From Epilithonimonas zeae (GTDB lineage: Bacteria; Bacteroidota; Bacteroidia; Flavobacteriales; Weeksellaceae), in NCBI RefSeq assembly GCF_900141765.1, contig NZ_FSRK01000002.1, positions 1 to 64,000 of the forward strand: DNA of 64,000 nt, in the 5' to 3' direction. The position numbers and the translations under genes are program-made. A model generated the notes under the pieces. The model saw only the letters and a list, made by a program, of their open reading frames with translations. It was not told the DNA's origin and did no database searches. This document shows positions 58,802 to 64,000 of this stretch, piece after piece. Numbering within the stretch: position 1 is the stretch's first letter; every line of letters begins with the position of its first letter.

Positions 58802-59377
58802 TTAATTATAAAGATCAAGATAAACATCTTGCTCACTATTTCTATCCAAATCTTTCAATTGGTCTGGCGTAAAAGCCACTAAAACCTTCTCCACTTCTGA
58901 CTCAGATTTTCTTTTAGTTTCTACAGCGTAATCTTGTCGGTCGGTATTATTAAAAGATTTTGCATTAGAAACATTTACTTTAGCAGAAGCGATGTGATGA
59001 TTTTTAACATTTTGTTTTTTGATAACATCTGTATGATGATCTTCAGTCACAGTGCTATTTGCCAATTGTTCTGATGTATTGCTTTTAGGCTCATTAATAT
59101 TATAAACAGAATCTACAATTGGTTTTTGACTAGCAAAGCTTTGTGTTTCAGAAGAATTATCGAAGCCTAAAAACGCTGTAAGTCCTGCAATCAAAACTAC
59201 TGCAGCGGCAGCCATCCATTTGAAATTCAGAGAGAAAACTTTTGCTTCTTTCTGAACAACAGGAGTTTTCTCGCCAATAGCTTTCAAAATCACTTGATCC
59301 TGAAGCGTTTTGAAAAACTCATCCGAAGGTTCCGGATACGGTGTCTTTCTGTTCAGTTTTTCTATATCAATTTTCAT
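58802..59377 (-). CDS. Single-pass membrane protein, likely anti-sigma factor
   Basis: A 191-residue protein with one membrane segment (WMAAAAVVLIAGLTAFLGF, about 54-72). The cytosolic N-terminal part is short and has no classical zinc anti-sigma motif; the periplasmic part is Ser/Asn/Lys-rich with a DQLKDLDRNSEQDVYLDLYN tail. It lies directly after the ECF sigma gene, the usual place of its anti-sigma factor. The assignment rests on position and topology. Confidence 0.7.
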   Translation of the reverse strand: MKIDIEKLNRKTPYPEPSDEFFKTLQDQVILKAIGEKTPVVQKEAKVFSLNFKWMAAAAVVLIAGLTAFLGFDNSSETQSFASQKPIVDSVYNINEPKSNTSEQLANSTVTEDHHTDVIKKQNVKNHHIASAKVNVSNAKSFNNTDRQDYAVETKRKSESEVEKVLVAFTPDQLKDLDRNSEQDVYLDLYN

Positions 59378-59444
59378 TTGCTCTTATTTTATTTTTTTAT
59401 CAAATGAAATGTTAAAAACATTTCATCATTATTCTCTTATTATT

Positions 59445-60002
59445 TTAAAACTCTTCCGAGTAGTTGTCCTTTATATATTGTTCCACCTTATCTTTGGCGT
59501 AATGATAATTGGTCTTCAAAGTTCCGACAGACATATCTAAAATCTTCGAAATCTCTTCATAAGGCAAATCATCATAATAACGCATATTAAAAACCAATTT
59601 CTGCTTTTCTGGCAACGTCTGAATTGCTTTTTGGAGCAATATCATAATCTCTTCTCCATCTTTTCCGGCATTATCAGCGACTAGATTCTGCATATAATAT
59701 TCTGCATCTTCATCTGTCTTTCTCATCCGGTTCATTTTGTTGAGTTGCTGCAAAGCCTCATTGGTTGCAATTCTGTAGAGCCAAGTGTACAATTTGCTGT
59801 CACTCTTGAACTGGTGAATATTCTGATACGCCTTGATAAAAGTATCCTGTAAAACATCCTGAGCTTGGTCGTGATCCACAATCAATCGTCTGATATGCCA
59901 ATAAAGGCGACTCTGATAGATATCCATCATCGCGCGCAAACCTTTCTCTACAGTTTGAGGTGCAGTTAAAAGCTTTACAATTTCCTCATCCTTGAGCTTC
60001 AT
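59445..60002 (-). CDS. ECF RNA polymerase sigma factor
   Basis: A 185-residue sigma-70 family factor of the ECF type. Region 2 is seen as IRRLIVDHDQAQDVLQDTFIKAY to LYRIATNEALQQLNK, and region 4 as LPEKQKLVFNMRYYDDLPYEEISKILDMSVGTLKTNYHYAK. It would direct transcription for a stress or surface function under the control of the next two gene products. A TAACTTTG element (60038-60045) on the minus strand precedes it. Confidence 0.96.
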   Translation of the reverse strand: MKLKDEEIVKLLTAPQTVEKGLRAMMDIYQSRLYWHIRRLIVDHDQAQDVLQDTFIKAYQNIHQFKSDSKLYTWLYRIATNEALQQLNKMNRMRKTDEDAEYYMQNLVADNAGKDGEEIMILLQKAIQTLPEKQKLVFNMRYYDDLPYEEISKILDMSVGTLKTNYHYAKDKVEQYIKDNYSEEF

Positions 60003-60037
60003 TCAGATGTTTCGTTGTTTTGATTAAAAAATAAGAC

Positions 60038-60045
60038 CAAAGTTA
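60038..60045 (-). promoter_or_regulatory. -7 element before the sigma gene
   Basis: TAACTTTG on the minus strand matches TAnnTTTG; the -33 element is weak. Confidence 0.4.
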
Positions 60046-60129
60046 AATTATTTTTTCAATTTTCTCCGAAAACCTCAATCTAAAATCAAGCCTTTTCGAT
60101 TAATAAGTGGTTTCAATTCATCAAATTAT

Positions 60130-60137
60130 TACCTTTG
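60130..60137 (+). promoter_or_regulatory. -7 element directly before the DUF2520 gene
   Basis: TACCTTTG ends four bases before the ATG at 60142, which predicts a leaderless mRNA. Confidence 0.5.
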
Positions 60138-60141
60138 TTAG

Positions 60142-60891
60142 ATGCAAACAGTAATTATTGGTTCGGGAAACGTAGCTTATCATCTCGTGAAAGCTTTTAA
60201 GCAAAATAATATTGAAATTCATCAGATGTTTGGCAGAAATGAAGCTGAATTATTAAAAATTTCGACTGAATTCAACATTCCTTTTTCAACTAATCAATTG
60301 GAAGATGCAGAACTTTATATTATTGCCGTTTCCGATTCTGTCGTGGAAAATGTTTCAGAATTGATTAAAAATGAAAATGCACTCGTTGCTCATACTTCGG
60401 GTTCACTTCCAATGGAAATTCTGAAAGGTAATTACAGAAAAGCCAGTTTCTATCCTCTGCAGACTTTCTCTAAAACCAAAGATCTGGATTATTCCAAAAT
60501 TCCATTTTTCATTGAGGCTGAAAATCAGATTGATGAAAAATCATTATTTGAACTTGCTTCAATTATTTCTGAGAATGTCGAAACCTCAGACTATGAAAAG
60601 AGAAAATACATTCATCTGACAGCCGTTTTTGCCTGCAATTTCGTGAATCATCTTTTTGCAAGAGCTAAAGAAATTTCGGATTCTCAGAATTTAGATTTCA
60701 ATTATTTTATTCCGTTGATTGATGAAACTGTTGAGAAAATTCATCATCTGGAACCAAAATTGGCTCAAACCGGACCGGCAGTAAGACGTGACGAAAGAGT
60801 CCTGAAGCTTCACGAAGACTTGATTGCGGATGAAGAGCATTTGAAGATTTATAAACTGATGAATGAATCCATTAAAAAAATGTATCAATAA
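60142..60891 (+). CDS. Rossmann-like and DUF2520 domain protein
   Basis: A 249-residue protein. The N-terminal half is a Rossmann fold (VIIGSGNVAYHLVKAFK and LYIIAVSDSVV), and the C-terminal half is a DUF2520 helical domain (YPLQTFSKTKDLDYSKIPFF and HLTAVFACNFVNHLF). It is like a F420/NADP oxidoreductase or ketopantoate reductase-type fold, but its substrate is not known. The start lies four bases after a -7 element. Confidence 0.9.
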   Translation: MQTVIIGSGNVAYHLVKAFKQNNIEIHQMFGRNEAELLKISTEFNIPFSTNQLEDAELYIIAVSDSVVENVSELIKNENALVAHTSGSLPMEILKGNYRKASFYPLQTFSKTKDLDYSKIPFFIEAENQIDEKSLFELASIISENVETSDYEKRKYIHLTAVFACNFVNHLFARAKEISDSQNLDFNYFIPLIDETVEKIHHLEPKLAQTGPAVRRDERVLKLHEDLIADEEHLKIYKLMNESIKKMYQ

Positions 60892-60950
60892 TTCTGTAAC
60901 ATTTTCTATAATCTTACACTAATTATTTGAAAACAGAAAATATAGAAATT

Positions 60951-61847
60951 ATGAAATCTCTCAAAAAATTAGTCATTCTTCCTTTGTTATTATTAGGATT
61001 AATTGTTTCCGCACAAGAAACGGCCAACCGTTTCTTCTATGAACTGACATATAAACCGAAAAAAGATTCAACAAGATTGGATAAAGTAATGACAACGCTT
61101 GACATTGCTAAAGACAAATCGATCTATCAGGATTTCACTTTACCTGCACAAGATTCCATCATCAAATCTGCAGTTGAAGAAATGGAAAAAACAAAGACCT
61201 TCAAGGATATGTCCAAAATGATAAGATGGCCAAAGTTCTCCTATAAAATCTACAAGAATTATCCTGCAATGACAGAAATGTACGTTGACAGAATCAACAG
61301 AAATCTTTTTGCCTACGAGGAAAGTCTAAAATTTGATTGGAAAATCCTGACTGACAAAGAAAAAATTGGAACTTACAACACCCAAAAAGCTACAACTGAG
61401 TTTGGAGGAAGAAAATGGACTGCTTGGTTCTCAACTGATATTCCTTTCCAAGATGGACCTTACAAATTCTACGGATTGCCTGGGTTGATAGTAAAAATCG
61501 AAGACGATGAAAAAAATTACTCTTGGTTATTATCTGGTAACAAATCGGTGAAAGACTGGAAAGAATTCACTTACGCAGAAGAAGTTAATGCAAAATATGG
61601 GATGAGCAATGAGAAGAAAACGATTGCTAAAGATAAATTTGAAAAAGCTTATGCTGCCTTCAAACAAGATCCGATGGCAGAAGTAAGAACTCAGGTTCCA
61701 CAAAATATGCTTTCTATGAAAATGCCAGGAAGCGACCTTACCATTGGAGAAATGTTGAAGAATCAGGAGAAAATGCTAAACGATTTCTTCAAATCTACAG
61801 ACAACCCAATAGAAGTTCAACAGGTTATAGAGAAAAAGAAAAAATAA
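60951..61847 (+). CDS. GLPGLI-family protein
   Basis: A protein of about 298 residues of the GLPGLI family of Bacteroidetes, named after the motif that it carries as YGLPGLIVKIEDD. A signal peptide (LVILPLLLLGLIVSAQ) precedes it. The Lys-rich, strand-like body and GPYKFYGLPG are typical. The ATG at 60951 was preferred to a TTG 24 bases before, since it opens the signal peptide. The role of the family is unknown. A terminator follows. Confidence 0.9.
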   Translation: MKSLKKLVILPLLLLGLIVSAQETANRFFYELTYKPKKDSTRLDKVMTTLDIAKDKSIYQDFTLPAQDSIIKSAVEEMEKTKTFKDMSKMIRWPKFSYKIYKNYPAMTEMYVDRINRNLFAYEESLKFDWKILTDKEKIGTYNTQKATTEFGGRKWTAWFSTDIPFQDGPYKFYGLPGLIVKIEDDEKNYSWLLSGNKSVKDWKEFTYAEEVNAKYGMSNEKKTIAKDKFEKAYAAFKQDPMAEVRTQVPQNMLSMKMPGSDLTIGEMLKNQEKMLNDFFKSTDNPIEVQQVIEKKKK

Positions 61848-61852
61848 ACATA

Positions 61853-61880
61853 AAGCCGGAAATTAGTTTCCGGTTTTTTT
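61853..61880 (+). terminator. Terminator after the GLPGLI gene
   Basis: GCCGGAAA and TTTCCGGT form the stem with loop TTAG, followed by seven T. Confidence 0.85.
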
Positions 61881-61917
61881 ATGACAAACATCTTATTTAG
61901 ATTAATTTGAAATAAGC

Positions 61918-61925
61918 TATCTTTG
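61918..61925 (+). promoter_or_regulatory. -7 element of feoA
   Basis: TATCTTTG matches TAnnTTTG; the TTG start codon of feoA lies 19 bases later. Confidence 0.55.
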
Positions 61926-61944
61926 TAGTCCAAAAATTTTAGTC

Positions 61945-62199
61945 TTGCAAACAAAACACATCGATAAACTCTGTTGTTTTCCGAAAAATAAAATCGGGAA
62001 AATTCTTGGTTATGATAATGAAAACCTTCAGATGCCAACCAAAATCATCGAAATGGGATTGCTTCCAGAAACCACTTTCAGAGTTCTATATCAAGCTCCT
62101 TTTAACGGACCGCTTTACATAGAATACGGTTCGGATAAAACCAGAATCGCCCTGAGAGAAGCAGAAGCAAGATTTATTCAGGTAGAAGTTTCAGAATAA
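61945..62199 (+). CDS. feoA: FeoA-domain protein, TTG start
   Basis: An 84-residue protein with an SH3-like FeoA fold: KIGKILGYDNENLQMPTKIIEMGLLPET corresponds to the conserved GxxGxI..L..LGL region, and IALREAEARFIQVEV to the C-terminal strand. The start is taken as TTG at 61945, because the family begins just there and the first in-frame ATG (62033) would remove the fold. It is coupled to feoB by TAATG and supports the ferrous-iron transporter. Confidence 0.9.
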   Translation: MQTKHIDKLCCFPKNKIGKILGYDNENLQMPTKIIEMGLLPETTFRVLYQAPFNGPLYIEYGSDKTRIALREAEARFIQVEVSE

Positions 62200-64000
62200 T
62201 GCAGGACAAAAAGCAAAAACAAATTCTTTTGGTAGGGAATCCCAACGTCGGGAAATCCACAGTTTTCAATATTCTTTGTAACAGAAAACAAAAAACGGGA
62301 AACTATGCTGGTGTTACAGTTGCCAGCCATTCCGGAAATTACATTTACAAAAACGAGGAAGTCGAGGTTATCGATTTGCCCGGTTCTTACAGCATCTACC
62401 CGACTTCTGAGGACGAGGCTATTTTTTCACGTTATCTGATCCAGGAAGACTATTCCGGCGTTGTTTACATTGCTGATGCGATTAATATGAGAAGAAGCTT
62501 GCTTCTTTTTCAGCAGATTCAGGATTTGGGAATTCCTGTGATTTTGGTGGTCAATCAAGTGGATGAAGCCGAAAAACGAGGAATCAAAATTGATATTTCT
62601 AAGCTTTCGCAGATTCTTAATATTCCTGTTTTCGAAACAAACGCAAAACAAAATTTGGGAATAGAAACCGTTCGTGAAGCGGTTTTTAACAATAAATTCA
62701 AAATTGCGGAGACTAATTCTTTCGAAATTCCATTGGAACAGAAAGCCTTGGTTTACAAGGTTTCATCTAACACAACCGAGAAAAATCTCTATAAAATCTG
62801 GACACTTTTAGCTGCCGATACTTATCTTGGAAAAATTGAGAACATCCACGAAATCATCACGCAGGAAGATTCAAAATGCAGTGTTCCAAAGCGTTTACAA
62901 ATACAGGAAACGATAAGAAGATATCAAAATATTGATAAAATAACTTCTCAAATTACTGAGAAAAAACCTCAGTTAAAAGAATTACTGACGGAAAAATTAG
63001 ACAAAGTTTTAGTTCATAAAGTTTGGGGTTATGTCGTTTTCTTATTAATTCTATTATTAATTTTTCAAAGTGTTTTCTTCCTTGCAGAATATCCGATGAC
63101 TTGGATTGAGAATTTCTTCACTTGGTTGTCAGAATTTTCAGGCGAACGTCTTCCTGAAGGGCCAATCAATTCTTTGGTTTCCAGCGGAATTATTCCTGGA
63201 ATTGGTGGAATTATGGTTTTTGCACCACAGATTGGAATTTTGCTTTATTTCCTTTATCTTCTGGAAGATTCCGGATATATGGCGAGAGTTGTTTTCCTTA
63301 TGGACAGAATGCTTAGACCTTTCGGATTGAACGGAAAAAGTATCGTTCCATTAGTTTCCGGAACTGCTTGTGCAATTCCAGCGATAATGTCAACCAGAAA
63401 TATTGAAAACGTCAAAGAAAGATTGATTACCATTCTTGTAACGCCTTTTATGACTTGCTCTGCGAGGCTTCCGATTTACAGTATTATTATCGGATTGATT
63501 ATTCCTGACCAAAGTTTTTACGGCATCAAATACAGAGCAATTGCACTGATGATAATGTATCTGATAGGATTTTTGATGGCATTATTTTCATCATTTATTT
63601 TGAAAAGTTTCATCAAAACCAAAATAAAAAGTTTCCTGGTAATGGATTTGCCGACTTACAAAATGCCTTTGTTTGGATATGATTTTAAATTGGTTTTAGG
63701 TAAGGTCTGGGAGTTTATTTCCGGCGCTGGAAAAGTGATTTTCACTGTGAGTATTATTCTTTGGGCTTTGAGTTATTTTGGCCCGCCACAACATAAAGAT
63801 GAGATTTTAGCAACAGAATCTTCCCTTGACCATTCTTATCTTGGAAGAATCGGAAGAACGATGGAACCAGCCATTGCTCCGCTTGGTTACGACTGGAAAA
63901 TGGGAATCGGAATTTTGACAAGTTTTGCGGCGAGAGAAGTTTTCGTAGGAACTTTATCAACGCTTTACAGTCTGGACGATGAAGCTCCTGAAGGAAAATT
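62199..64000 (+). CDS. feoB: Ferrous iron transporter FeoB (cut by the window end)
   Basis: The first 600 residues of FeoB; the stop codon lies beyond 64000. The N-terminal G domain has VGNPNVGKST (12-21), VIDLPGSYS and VVNQVDEAEKRG, where the last stands for NxxD. The membrane part begins near residue 270 (WGYVVFLLILLLIFQSVFF) and contains the gate motifs SGTACAIPAIMSTR and MTCSARLPIY. It takes up Fe(II) across the inner membrane. The start overlaps the feoA stop codon (TAATG). Confidence 0.95.
   Translation, partial: MQDKKQKQILLVGNPNVGKSTVFNILCNRKQKTGNYAGVTVASHSGNYIYKNEEVEVIDLPGSYSIYPTSEDEAIFSRYLIQEDYSGVVYIADAINMRRSLLLFQQIQDLGIPVILVVNQVDEAEKRGIKIDISKLSQILNIPVFETNAKQNLGIETVREAVFNNKFKIAETNSFEIPLEQKALVYKVSSNTTEKNLYKIWTLLAADTYLGKIENIHEIITQEDSKCSVPKRLQIQETIRRYQNIDKITSQITEKKPQLKELLTEKLDKVLVHKVWGYVVFLLILLLIFQSVFFLAEYPMTWIENFFTWLSEFSGERLPEGPINSLVSSGIIPGIGGIMVFAPQIGILLYFLYLLEDSGYMARVVFLMDRMLRPFGLNGKSIVPLVSGTACAIPAIMSTRNIENVKERLITILVTPFMTCSARLPIYSIIIGLIIPDQSFYGIKYRAIALMIMYLIGFLMALFSSFILKSFIKTKIKSFLVMDLPTYKMPLFGYDFKLVLGKVWEFISGAGKVIFTVSIILWALSYFGPPQHKDEILATESSLDHSYLGRIGRTMEPAIAPLGYDWKMGIGILTSFAAREVFVGTLSTLYSLDDEAPEGK

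Overview
The window comes from a member of the Bacteroidetes, most likely the Flavobacteriia near Chryseobacterium/Epilithonimonas. The assignment rests on AT-rich DNA, promoters of the Bacteroidetes type (TTTG, 19-21 bases, TAnnTTTG), type IX secretion tails, a GLPGLI-family protein, fused alpha/beta 2-oxoacid dehydrogenase E1, DUF4407 and KTSC-domain proteins. The species is an inference. No tRNA, rRNA body, CRISPR array, transposase or integrase was seen inside the window.

Layout. 1-400: three tandem minus-strand promoters and a leader that probably drive an rRNA operon lying just left of the window. 660-5264: minus-strand housekeeping and envelope genes (beta-barrel protein, haem-binding protein, Big_5 lipoprotein, GlmU-like protein, ribosomal protein L31). 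5525-9508: a plus-strand accessory locus with an unknown 250-aa protein, a 7-TM protein, a sensor kinase without its own sensor domain, a NarL/LuxR response regulator, a small unknown protein and a phage-tail-collar (Mdp-like) protein. The last two genes share an upstream motif at identical spacing from the -7 element, which suggests a compact regulon of this two-component system. 9643-10761 and 23776-24906 are paralogous leucine-rich-repeat proteins exported by the type IX system.

10802-23597 is a minus-strand phenylacetate catabolic cluster: fused E1, a TetR regulator, paaE, paaA, paaB, paaC, paaD, paaH, paaJ, paaZ and a crotonase-fold protein. A perfect 18-base palindrome sits over the -33 box of the leading promoter and is a good TetR operator candidate. 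No phenylacetate-CoA ligase (PaaK) is present, and the gaps between the paa genes are stuffed with dispersed repeats.

25032-31735 runs on the plus strand: beta-helix lipoprotein, MazG-like protein, then aroA with four tightly packed genes ending in an Omp85-like barrel. 31913-40039 holds guaB, several small proteins, a YihY-family membrane protein, gamma carbonic anhydrase, a NifU-like protein, ferrochelatase and a DinB-like protein. 40444-47402 holds an M16 peptidase, ruvC, a PIF1-like helicase and serS. 47471-52006 is a small surface-glycan cassette (lipoprotein, Asn-synthase-like protein, flippase, glycosyltransferase). 52047-58056 holds an HdrB/HdrC-like Fe-S pair, an MlaD-family protein and a PpiD-like chaperone. 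58185-60002 is an ECF sigma factor operon. 60142-64000 holds a DUF2520 protein, a GLPGLI protein and feoAB, with feoB cut by the window end.

The best candidates for something undescribed are the split-sensor two-component locus with its conserved paired operators (5525-9508), and the paa cluster headed by a fused 2-oxoacid dehydrogenase under a TetR palindrome, which could feed phenylacetyl-CoA without PaaK.
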